DNA of 64,000 nt from Leptodontidium sp. MPI-SDFR-AT-0119. Its lineage: Eukaryota; Ascomycota; Leotiomycetes; Helotiales; Leptodontidiaceae. Location: assembly GCA_020726505.1 (NCBI GenBank), contig JAHLEZ010000003.1:1798001-1862000 (forward strand), written 5' to 3'. Position numbers and translations under genes: made by a program. The notes beneath the pieces are model-generated. The model saw only the letters and a program-made list of their open reading frames with translations. It ran no database searches and had not been told where the DNA came from. Each line of letters begins with the position of its first letter. Position 1 is the first letter of the stretch. Positions 10,251-19,943 of this stretch are shown in pieces.

Positions 10251-12174
10251 ATGGCCTTGTAAGCTTCCCTTCCTTCTCGCACTTCTCACAACTCTAGGCA
10301 CCAAAACATCCTGCCAAAATGGAGACCTCAATCACTGACATTCATCGTGGTGGCAGAGAAAGTTTCGACAACATCTACCTTGATCTGTCCAAAGAGTCAG
10401 GAAAGTGCCGTTTCGCGGAAACCGGCTTTGGCTGGAAACCTTCTGGAGGCGGCGATACCTTCACCCTCGATCACAACAATATCGGTGGTGCGCAATGGAG
10501 TCGCGCGGCCAAGGGCTATGAAGTGAAGATTTTGCTGAGAAACTCGGGTGTCGTTCAGCTTGATGGCTTCTCCCAAGAGGTTAGTGCATCTTCTGCATCT
10601 CAATTTCGCATTCTAATGGTAGCAGGACTTCGAGCGCATAAGCAAGGTCTTTAAGAATTGGTACAGCACGAATCTCGAGCACAAGGAGCATGCGCTTCGT
10701 GGCTGGAACTGGGGTAAGGGCGAGTTTGGAAAGGCAGAGCTACAATTCAACGTCCAGAACCGACCTGCTTTCGAAATACCATATTCCGAGATCTCAAACA
10801 CGAACTTGGCAGGCAAGAACGAAGTTGCTGTTGAGTTTGCTCTTCCTGCGAATGGCGACGATACTGGTACGAATGGAGCGCTGGGTGGTGCGCGCGGAAA
10901 GGGCAAGAAGGCTGGCGGTGGCAAAGACCAGCTTGTCGAGATGCGATTCTACATTCCCGGTGTCACTACGAAGAAGGAGGCGCTGGAAGGAGAGGATGCC
11001 GCTAGTGATGTTGAAGGAGCTGAGGAGGAGCAGAATGCTGCCAATCTGTTCTATGATACCTTGATGGAGAAAGCCGAGATTGGAGAAGTGGCTGGAGATA
11101 CATTTGCAACTTTCCTGGATGTTCTGCATCTTACTCCCAGGTATGGCAATCGTAATTTTTTCGGGGATTTTACTGACAACTTGCAGAGGACGATTCGATA
11201 TCGATATGTACGAGAGCTCCTTCAGACTTCGTGGCAAGACATACGATTACAAGATCCAATACGACAACCTGAAGAAGTTCATGATCCTCCCCAAGCCAGA
11301 CGACCTACACTACATGATCTGTATTGGTCTCGATCCCCCACTCCGCCAAGGTCAAACAAGATATCCTTTTCTGGTTATGCAGTTTAAGAAGGATGAGGAG
11401 GTTACCATTGATTTGAACATGACTGAAGAATTGATGAGGGAGAAGTACAAGGACAAGCTGGAGCCACACTACGAGTCACCTTTACATCAGGTTGTCACAC
11501 AAGTGTTCCGCGGTCTCACAGGCAAGAAGGTTAACCAACCAGCCAAGGACTTCCGCAGGTAAGCTATCTCTCCTATTTATCACAGGACCGTTATTAATGA
11601 CTATAGTCATCATCAACAATCCGGCATCAAGTGTTCTATCAAAGCTAGTGAAGGTTTCCTTTACTGCCTTGAGAAGGCTTTCATGTTCGTTCCCAAGCCC
11701 GCGACCTACATTCAATTCGATCAGATTGACAGTATTGTCCTATCCCGAGTTGGCGGAGCGGTCTCTGCATCCCGAACATTCGACATTACTGTTATAATGA
11801 AGGGATCGGTCGGCGAATCTCAATTCTCCAACATCAACAGAGAAGAGCAGAAGCCTCTTGAGGATTTCTTCAAGATCAAGGGCTTGAGAGTCAAGAACGA
11901 GATGGACGAAGACAGCTCTGCTCTACTCGCGGCTGCTCTCAGAGAACCGGATATGGCGTCCAGTGACGAGGAAGTCGTTGCAGCGAGAGCGGACAGAGGA
12001 AGCGCAGACGAGGACAGCGAGAGTGCAGATGAGGACTTCAAGACGGACAGCGAGAGTGATGTTGCCGAGGAGTACGATTCCAACCACGACAGCAGCAGCG
12101 GTAGCGATGACGAAGATGGACCCGGAAGTGATGCAGAGGAGCGGCCGAAGAAGAAGGCTAAGGTGGCTAAGTGA
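10251..12174 (+). CDS. POB3: FACT complex subunit Pob3 (SSRP1-like)
   Basis: Exons 10251-10258, 10357-10579, 10626-11140, 11187-11558 and 11607-12174 give 561 aa. FACT (Spt16-Pob3) is a nuclear histone chaperone that loosens and rebuilds nucleosomes during transcription and replication. Exon 2 opens with the family N-terminus (LESFDNIYLDLSKE, then GWKPSGGGDTFTLD). The PH-like SSRP1 core follows, with RFDIDMYESSFRLRGKTYDY and YPFLVMQFKKDEEV, and then the Rtt106-like PH domain (GFLYCLEKAFMFVPKPATY). The protein ends in a Ser/Asp/Glu tail and a basic stretch (KKKAKVAK). As in yeast Pob3 there is no HMG box. The first coding exon is only 8 nt (ATG GCC TT). The ATG at 10319 lies in the first intron and would give a wrong N-terminus. 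Confidence 0.96.
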
Positions 12175-12871
12175 TTGGGCCTGGATTGTAAAAGTAGCAT
12201 ATTTGGCGTTTGGGGATCGGGAATTCCTCTGCAGATACTTTTTTAATCTCCAGGCGTTGGCATATGATAATCAATCGTCTTTGAAATGGTCTAAGACTTC
12301 TGTTTTCATGTTCAGTTCATTTAAGAAAGCTGGCCCGGCCACCACGCGAAGATCTTTTGTTTGAACCTGCTTTCTTTCATTTGCCCAGGACCGGCACCTC
12401 CTCCACCATCATTTTCTACTCCATGACTTGACTTCTCACGCTCCTAACCTTGCAGCTTCTCGCCTGTCAGCATCCAAATATTACGACTCAAAGAGCTTCT
12501 CGCTTAAAATAGGGGTTATCGCGTATTGCCTGGCATTCGATTGGGGGATTTCTTTAAGTATAGCAGCATTTGGGTGAACTTCTAAATTCACTCTTCCTCG
12601 CAATCTTGGAGAATTGGTTACGGCGTGGTAAGAGCTGGTCCTTCGCAGGATGTTCTCGCTAGCCAATCACGTACTGTGCCAAGGGACAGTGGGAAGGGGC
12701 ACAGCACTTTGGCAAGGCATAATCCTTTGAATAGGCAGCAAGCCAAAACACCAACAAACCTCATCATCATCCACTCGCTTTATCTTTACTCTCCAAATCC
12801 TCTCTTCGTTCCCATAAGATTTTCCTAGGATACACAAATAAATATCGAAGCAGCTCAGCTCGATACTGACA
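12175..12871. other. Intergenic, promoter of the secreted Hsp70-like gene
   Basis: No coding signal. The first 200 bases are the Pob3 3' flank. The last 150 contain pyrimidine-rich tracts typical of a fungal promoter and leader. Confidence 0.4.
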
Positions 12872-14178
12872 ATGAAATATACTCTGGTCAAGATTGCTCT
12901 TGGCATTGCCTTTGCTACTTCGGTTCATGCTCGGCGGCAGAAGCCGCTCAAAGATGCTACATATCCGGGGCAGCCTAGATATATTTGCGACGAATGTGTT
13001 CCCAAGGAACTGACTCTTCTACCTGGTATTGGCTTTGACTTGGCCTCCTCCTATGCGTACGTGACCAAGGATGCAACAAGTTTGGCCTTAGCTGACTGGA
13101 ATATAGAACTGTTGCAATCCGGTATCAGAATCGTACTGTTGTAGATGTGGGCAGGGTACGTGCTTGTTGCATTTCTTCGTCGTCGTCCGTGAGCTGATAT
13201 TTGATCGGTAACAGATCGAGGGGTTAGAAGACTACACAAATTTGATAGCTAGACTAGGACCTCCATACGTGAACAATGGGTATGAACAAGTTATCACCCT
13301 CCAGAACTTGACTGACAGATGGGAACAGCCCTCCTTTCGACAATGCTCTAGACAGGATCCGATGGAACTTAGACCAAGCTTCACGAAAACTACGAAAGTT
13401 GCGCGGCCTGCCTTCCACTACAGATATCGGCACCTTGTCCGAATTCCTGACTCGTCTAAAGTACTTCGCAGCTAGGTCATTGATGATGCCCGTCACTCGA
13501 GTATCAATCAGTCTTCCTGAACTTCCGAACCTGCTGAGCGAAGACTGGGCAGAGGTTGTTGAACTATCTGGGCTTGAAGTCCTCAAATCCTACAAGAACT
13601 ATGGCCAGCTGCTCAGAGGCGTGAATGCCGCTTGGGCAGGAATGGGATACGGACTATGCGAGCACTGGAGAGACATTGAGAAATGCGAAGAGGAAGAAGA
13701 GCTCATCATCCCAAGATTCGCGCTAGCACTGTCGTTCACAGGAGACGAGTTGTCTATTCACAAGACGTGGGTTTCAAACGCTCACTATACCTATAACATC
13801 GTCAGTGCAACTCATAGAGACCTGGGGTATGACTCGTGGCGTATCAACCCAGCGAATTCGACGTTCTGGGACTCATTGGGAATCGCTGTTGCAGATGTAG
13901 CTACGAGCCAGCCGCAGTATGTGATTCAGGATTTGATCCTCCTGGGAGAATTTGCGGAAGAGAAGAATTTCTTGGATGCACTCTGGAAGGCACTGGGTGA
14001 TGTTACCAATGTCCAGAAGCTCTGGGAGCCACTGCAGGTTTCAGGGTTCAACGCCGAGTTTGTTGCCGCGAGGGGTGCTGCTGAATTTGCTAAAAGATGG
14101 CAAGGGGAGACATGGAATTGTGTTGAAGGAGATTGGTGTGAAGGGTCAGATAGTGATGATAAGAAGGACGAAGTTTGA
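12872..14178 (+). CDS. Secreted protein with a degenerate Hsp70/actin-like ATPase fold
   Basis: Exons 12872-13056, 13107-13155, 13215-13279 and 13329-14178 give 382 aa with consistent phases; the last intron is 49 nt and uses the acceptor AACAG at 13324-13328. The N-terminus is a signal peptide (MKYTLVKIALGIAFATSVHA). Residues 53-66 (IGFDLASSYATVAI) resemble the phosphate-1 loop of Hsp70/actin ATPases, where G-I-D-L-G-T-T-Y is usual. Near the C-terminus, LLLGEFAEEKNFLDALWKAL and AEFVAARGAAEFAKR match the end of the fold in fungal secreted Hsp70-like proteins. Conserved glycine and threonine residues of the loop are replaced (LASS), so ATP binding is doubtful. The tail is acidic with two cysteines. 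Its neighbours suggest no pathway. Confidence 0.72.
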
Positions 14179-15076
14179 AACATGTTGGACTGGAATGAAC
14201 GGTAGTTGGGAATAAGTCGAGTTTCTCACAAGTCTGAAGGATTCGTCAAAGCCGCAAGCTTCTTTGAAATCACGAGCGGTAATCTTATTGTCAAATCTTA
14301 TATCAACTGGAGAGACAGCTATTTCCAATGCTGAATCACAAACGTGAACATAATCTGTCGACTTTGACAAGTTCTACAGACCACTTGATATTTGTGGAAA
14401 GCAAACGTCTATATATCTATCACCTCTGATTGTCATTCAAGCCAAGTACTAGTCAGCATCAGACTCAACTGAACATTCTGCTCTCGTCGAACACCACTTG
14501 ACAAATTTCCACATGGGCAAGTGCTTTGCGCGATATGACAAAGAGTATACAAGAAAATGAGCTCATACTCAGCGAGGAAGTCAACTCACTCGTATGGCTT
14601 GCCTCTATCTAGATCGCAGATTTCCTCACACGGGTTTCGTTGCCGTCGGTTACCAAACCCAAGTCGGGTTCCCCCCAAAGTTTACCTCAATCGAGTATAT
14701 CGGGCTGGCCAATATAGACACGGGTACAAGTTGCAAATAAAAATTACGAAAATATACTGTACGATCTGAGCTATTCCCAGTCTTCTCAACGAGAGCATCG
14801 AATGTATGATGTAATATGCTGAAGTGACCGAGGATATGAACCAATTTTGCGAAGCTAAGCTAAATTTTTTATACAGATTATATGCCCTAAGCGTTAAGCC
14901 AGATCACCTGGTGGACCAAAGCTATCCCCGAAAGTAAGAATTTGCAGCACGTTCAGTCGCAAAGCGTGAAATGTGTAAATTTGTGAGATTATGAACTGGG
15001 AGGTTTCCGTCCGTAAACGATTCGTCTAATCATGATAGTCAGCACATTCCCACCGAATTTTGAATTGAATTAAAAC
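14179..15076. other. Intergenic between convergent genes
   Basis: 3' flanks of the Hsp70-like gene and the methyltransferase. AT-rich, with only short meaningless open frames. Nothing recognised. Confidence 0.45.
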
Positions 15077-16530
15077 TCACAGCTCAACGTAAGCGTGCAC
15101 ATTTCTGTTCTTAACGTCTTTCCTCACATTAACTAAGAACGCTTCCGCTCTCTCTACAGACCATCCCAAACCTCTCGTCAAAACAGCTCTCGTCGAACTC
15201 AGTCCCTCAGATAAATCGTGACAGAACCACAATCCCAATGTTTTCAAATGCTTATCACGAGGCCACGTATTGACCGGCCATTGAAGAACCTTTTCTTCCA
15301 CATCAACAAATCCAAGCTCCTCCATCCATTTCTTGTATTCTTTGACACGCGTCCAGGGCCGTCCAGCTTTAGCCGAACCTTCGATGATGTACTGATTCCA
15401 GTCCCAGAGATCTGTACCTACTAAGGTATCGTCGACCGATTTCATGGGGAAATCTGTATCTTGCATCTCAAAGTAGCCACCTGGAGCGAGACTTTTGAAT
15501 GCTTGTTCGAAGACATATTTTGGGTCTTTGAAACAGCTTATCATAAGCCGTCCGTGTATGAAGTCAAATTGTTGAGAGTATGTCCATTCGTCCTCGGCGT
15601 CCTCGACCTCAAATTGGCAGTTGGCAGGAACACTACACAATTAGGTCCCAACTTGAGAAAGCGGAGTTGAACTCACAATTCTGGTTGTATGGGACTTAAA
15701 TCACTCCCGATTACTTGTGCTGAAGGATATCTGTTTGCTGGGTTTGGTTAGTGAGAGTGCAGGCTAAGTTGCGTGACACTAACCAAAGTCGATCGCCCAA
15801 ATTCCAGTCCCTGTCCCAATATCGAGGACGTGCTGGGGGTTTTCCGCAATCGGTGCAAGGAACAATCGGTCATGTAATGTCATATACCAAAGGTGGTGTT
15901 GCATATCTGGATATGTCAGCCGAGCTGTTTCTGAATTGCGAGTGGCAGAATCGGTACCTAGTCGCTCTTGCTCTCTCTACTCCAGAATGAGTATCAGCAC
16001 TTGGAATTCTCTTGGTTGATTTCTGTAACGAAAATATACCTCGTCATTCGGCATGACATATTCTATGCAACCCGTATTAGCAATCTGAGTCTCTTCTTAA
16101 TTGAAGCTATCCAACTCACTGCCTTCTTTGTATCTGTGGTATGTCCGTCCATCTTCCTCAACGTAATCATAAACACTCGATCGTACCGACGTCGTGGAGC
16201 GTCTGTGAGCAAAGAGCCATTAGCAATGGCCACTTTCAAGGGCAAATCGACCCTGTCTCTTGGGAGAACTCACGGAAGCGATAAATCTCCGATTGCAGAG
16301 TCGTCATCCTGACTGTCAATCTACACCAAGCGCCGGGGTGTCAGCGAATGTGAGTCAAAGAACATCCCGATAGTTATGGCTCTGCTTACACTTATCAGCC
16401 CCTCCCCATCACTTATCTCCCCTCGGTCATCTTCGAGGTGGGGTTTCTCCGCCTCGTCGTTCGTGTGGATGGTAGGGTCGCGTTCGGCGGACTCGCGTGG
16501 GATGTTCGATGTCTCCGAGTTCGATGCCAT
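15077..16530 (-). CDS. SAM-dependent methyltransferase, TAM-domain / LaeA-like family
   Basis: Eight exons: 16530-16390, 16320-16274, 16202-16120, 16062-16040, 15976-15958, 15906-15784, 15737-15677 and 15632-15077; phases close exactly to 350 aa. The acidic, Ser-rich N-terminus (about 70 residues) leads to a family signature (YDYVEEDGRTYHRYKEGKY, then MPNDEREQERLDMQHHLW). SAM motif I follows (HVLDIGTGTGIWAIDFA, about residues 130-146), then motif II/III (YPSAQVIGSDLSPIQP) and a post-motif (FKSLAPGGYFEMQD). Fungal relatives include LaeA-type regulators and secondary-metabolism methyltransferases; the substrate cannot be read from sequence. Two exons are only 19 and 23 nt long. The gene stands alone: no biosynthetic enzyme adjoins it, and a transposon lies on its promoter side. 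Confidence 0.9.
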
Positions 16531-17091
16531 ACTGTGTATCAGGTATTAGAGGTTGGCACAATTGGAATGTAGGCTTCGCACATTAAACGAGGTTGGAGAA
16601 TTTCCTGTTATTCACGGAAAAGGCCATTGTGCCTGGTCGGACTTTGGGGCCAATGCGGCGAAGTTGCAGGGTTCTCCCCACGGTTTTCAGGGGTGTTGGC
16701 GTGGGGGCAAAAATGTATCTTTGCGGAGACTTCCTGGAATTTGGGTACATTTATGCTCAATACACAGGAGTCTTCTAATTCAAGGTCAATTATGGTTAAA
16801 ATCATATACAAACACAACAGCCAACAGTTATTAAACTTTCTTTTGCATCTACCCCGCTAAAAACTATTCTAGAACTACAAATAGTACATATAAGAATTGC
16901 CCGTTACGGGACGAGCCGGGCCTAGCCCTTGGCAAACGTGTGGAGCTTCAAACAGAAGACGGGCATCTAGCTGGACTATGACGAGAGACGCTGATTGAGT
17001 GATCATACGTTTTGTGTGTTTGTAGTGCTTTCTATACTGGTGGAATGTTTTAGCACTTTCTAATGTTTATGCTCCTGCACTAGGGAACAGA
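16531..17091. other. Intergenic, promoter of the methyltransferase and left flank of the hAT relic
   Basis: No gene supported. Open frames over 16553-16860 on both strands are of odd composition and contain no family signature. The AT-rich part from about 16850 approaches the transposon end. Confidence 0.4.
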
Positions 17092-17147
17092 CAAATACGG
17101 TATTTAACGATAAATACGTGTACTAGTATTAAATCGACGTTTTTAAG

Positions 17148-17171
17148 GCTCTTAAATACGGGTTTTGATAC
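17148..17171 (+). repeat. Left copy of subterminal direct repeat of the hAT element
   Basis: GCTCTTAAATACGGGTTTTG followed by ATAC. It matches 19304-19328 apart from an extra T near its start and GG versus AA in the middle. Subterminal repeats are transposase-binding sites in hAT elements. Confidence 0.6.
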
Positions 17172-17230
17172 ACCGCACGTGACACCTTGTAGCCAATCAA
17201 ATCAATTGTAATTGTATTAGTAATCTCTAA

Positions 17231-19216
17231 ATGTTTGTCGAGTATGAAGCTCTCACCAGAATTATCTCTGAATCAACACCTCTCTTGCCTCTGCCACGAC
17301 TCCCTCACCTCTGCCATCGATCGAATATGCCTCCCGACCGGAAAAGACGACTTCTAGCGCTTGAATTTACCGAAGTTGATCGTATCGAGTACCAAAATAA
17401 GCGTGCGAAGTGTAACTACTGTCGAAAAGAGATGGCGATTACTACAACTCGTCAATGGGAGCACTTGAAGGGTTGTCAGCTATATAAGGACGCTATGAAG
17501 GAGCGTGGAATCGACAACGATATCACTATTGAGGCCGCCTCTCTCTCGATTCGTCAGCTAGAGTTAAAGATGCCGAAACTCGATGTTGGAGCCTCCGATC
17601 GATTCGATAAGATGGCGGCGATAGCGATATATATAGGAGCTCGACCTTTCTCGTTGTTTGAGGAGCCATATATGCGGAGGTTCATACATACTGTCTCGGG
17701 GAATACATACTATGCTCCTAAACCAGCTGATATCGGTGGAAAGCTCTTGGACGAAGTATACTTGGAGGTGAAAACCGAACTGGAATCGAAGCTTGCTTCT
17801 CAAGAGAAGTTTCACTTTATTCTCGACGAATCAACAGATATCGGCTCGAATCGAATAATTAATCTGTCTGTTGTAATCCCTCGACTTGGCTCTTTTTTTC
17901 TCACCAATACAATATCTTTTGCGGCGACTCTCAACGCAGTTTTCTTCGTTAACTGGTTCATCAAGTTAGTGGGAGATTTCGTACGCAACGATTAGAAGAA
18001 GGTCTCTAGAATCGCCACCGACACTTGTGCGACGATGCGAAAGATGTGGTATAAGCTCGAGTCTGAGGTGAAGTTAAAACACGTGTTTATGGTTCCTTGC
18101 GATGCTCATGGCATACAACTTCTAATTAAAGATCTTATCTCTACGGTCCCTTTTATCAAAACAACGATCGCACGAGCTCAGGCTATTGTCAAATCCTTCC
18201 GAAAAGTAGTCAAACAATACAACATACTTCGCGAGTATTAAATGAGAGAGTACGGTCACAAAATCGCTCTGATTTTATCGGTTATTACGCGTTAGGGTTC
18301 ACAATTCGGGTTAATACAGGCAATACATAAGAATCGGAATGCGCTGAGGCTGTGGGTGGCAGATCCGAGGGCAGAGATAAAGTCGAAAGGTGTTATAACT
18401 AGCATTAAGGATAGGGACTTTTGGGCGCGAATTGAGGACCTCCTGATGATATTCAAGCCAATCCACGATGCTCAAAAGACCGCCGAAGATACCGAATCGA
18501 CTGTCGCACACGTTAACCCTCGATAGGAGAAGATTGAGACCGAATTGAAGGCTTTGGAGGTGACAATTCCCGAACTACACAACTTCTTGGCTCCGAATGG
18601 TGCTTTCCACGAACGCAAGACTATTCAATCGACTTCTCTTCATAAGACGGCGTATTTCCTCGATCCGATGAACCTCGACAAACAACTAGCCGATCCTTAT
18701 AAGACAGAAGTAGCACAATTTATACTACAACATGCTGCGGAGGCAGATCATACGGCTTTGATAGCGTCATTTTGGAAATTTAGGACAATGCGATTCGAGT
18801 TCTCGCAGGCAAATATTAGTTAGTCTCTTCGTAGCAACTCATTAACGTACTGGCTCTCTTACGAAGGCGACCACCCCGAATTATCACGATTTGCAGTGCG
18901 AATATTCGAGTTAATCTGTAACTCTGTGCCGTCCGAAAGAGCCTGGTCGATTATGAACCTTATCCAAACACTAATTCGAGGCAATCTCTCTGCGGAAAAG
19001 ACTACTAAACTCAGCTATATCTACATGAATCGGCGCCAACTCGATAAGCTTGGGACGAAGCTGTCAGCACCTCATATTATAGATCTCCCTAATATCGAAC
19101 AAGTTGAGCTTGAAGATTTGACGCTAGCTAACGACGTCGAAGTAGAAGACGATGGAGATATTGAAGAGGCTCGAGAGTTGCAAGATGAGGAGCTAGAAGT
19201 TGAAGGTTTAAAGTAA
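17231..19216 (+). pseudogene. hAT transposase, one reading frame with five in-frame stops
   Basis: The whole span 17231-19218 stays in one frame; the likely original start is the ATG at 17327 (MPPDRKRR). It is interrupted by TAG 17993-17995, TAA 18239-18241, TAG 18293-18295, TAG 18524-18526 and TAG 18821-18823. An N-terminal BED-type zinc finger (CNYCRKEMAITTT, then WEHLKGC) is followed by the transposase core with the first catalytic region (FHFILDESTDIGSNRIINLS) and the Cys/His motif (VPCDAHGIQLLIKDL). It ends in the hAT dimerisation region (CNSVPSERAWSIMN, then NLSAEKTTKLSYIYMN). No frameshift or large deletion is seen, so the damage is purely point mutation. The element cannot make its own transposase. 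Confidence 0.85.
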
Positions 19217-19303
19217 TACAGTAGTTACAATTAGTGTTTTTTAGTTACTTCCGAGTATTCTTAACCCCTACCAAGATCATGTGCAAATACAAAATACGAG
19301 CAG

Positions 19304-19328
19304 GTCTCTTAAATACAAGTTTTGATAC
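19304..19328 (+). repeat. Right copy of subterminal direct repeat of the hAT element
   Basis: GTCTCTTAAATACAAGTTTT followed by GATAC; pairs with 17148-17171 in the same orientation. Confidence 0.6.
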
Positions 19329-19356
19329 GGTATATACGGCAAAATACAATACCGTT

Positions 19357-19943
19357 TCTTGGCGGGCTCATTCCCTATCCTGCACAGATTTGACCAGACC
19401 ATCACGAGTAGTAACGCGTCCACCTTCTCTTTGTCTCAAGATAATGTTTGTGGAATGCTGGGATCCTTTGACGAAGATCTTTCCTTCCATTCATGTTGCT
19501 AAAGAGAGAAGAATCTGCATGTTTCCGAGGTTTGCCCTTCCCTCTGTCTTATGTGGTTTCGTTGCCTAGAGTTCGTATTTGGCGGGCTGCGCGTCCTGAA
19601 TTTCAAACTCCTCTTTGAATCGGCGTGAAAGCCTGTCTCGGGACTGCTGAGACAAATGCATGTATGATGTATCAATCTCCAAAGAGAAGTTTAGGTTCAT
19701 TGTCTCTACAACGGATTTCTGCCTTAGATTTTCAGATCTCAGGAGAAGTTTCTCCAATCGTCTTTGATGCGTAGTCCCGAGTTCCCTTCCAAAGGGGTTT
19801 CGTGCAGGAGAGGGTTCTCTTGGAGTCTTTGGTCCTTTAATCTGTCAGTATCTTGCCTATATATACGCCTGCCTCATCTCAGTCTGCGATGTCCATTTCC
19901 ATCCAGCATCCCGGTACTGTACATTCACCACAACACACCCGAA
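19357..19943. other. Intergenic between the hAT relic and the dioxygenase gene
   Basis: Promoter and leader of the 19944 gene, with TATATATA at about 19857. On the minus strand 19566-19757 is open for 63 codons with protein-like composition (SYMHLSQQSRDRLSRRFKEE) but has no recognisable domain or continuation. It may be a gene fragment. Confidence 0.35.

Larger units (their letters stand above)
17092..19356 (+). mobile_element. Decayed hAT-type DNA transposon
   Basis: A transposase relic is flanked by AT-rich ends carrying several copies of AAATAC: near 17093, 17112 and 17154 on the left, and 19285, 19291, 19311 and 19341 on the right. A 24-nt subterminal stretch recurs in direct orientation at both ends (listed separately). 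The outermost sequences, AAATACGGTATTT on the left and the complement of AATACAATACCGTTT on the right, share ACGGTATT as a weak inverted repeat. Exact ends and an 8-bp target duplication could not be fixed by eye, so the borders are approximate. Confidence 0.7.

Noticed and set aside
10319..10654. ATG at 10319 as start of POB3
   Set aside because: It lies in the first intron. Splicing from 10258 to 10357 gives the conserved N-terminus and consistent phase.
15077..16530. A secondary-metabolite cluster around the LaeA-like methyltransferase
   Set aside because: No synthase, P450 or transporter is adjacent; the neighbours are a secreted Hsp70-like gene and a transposon relic.
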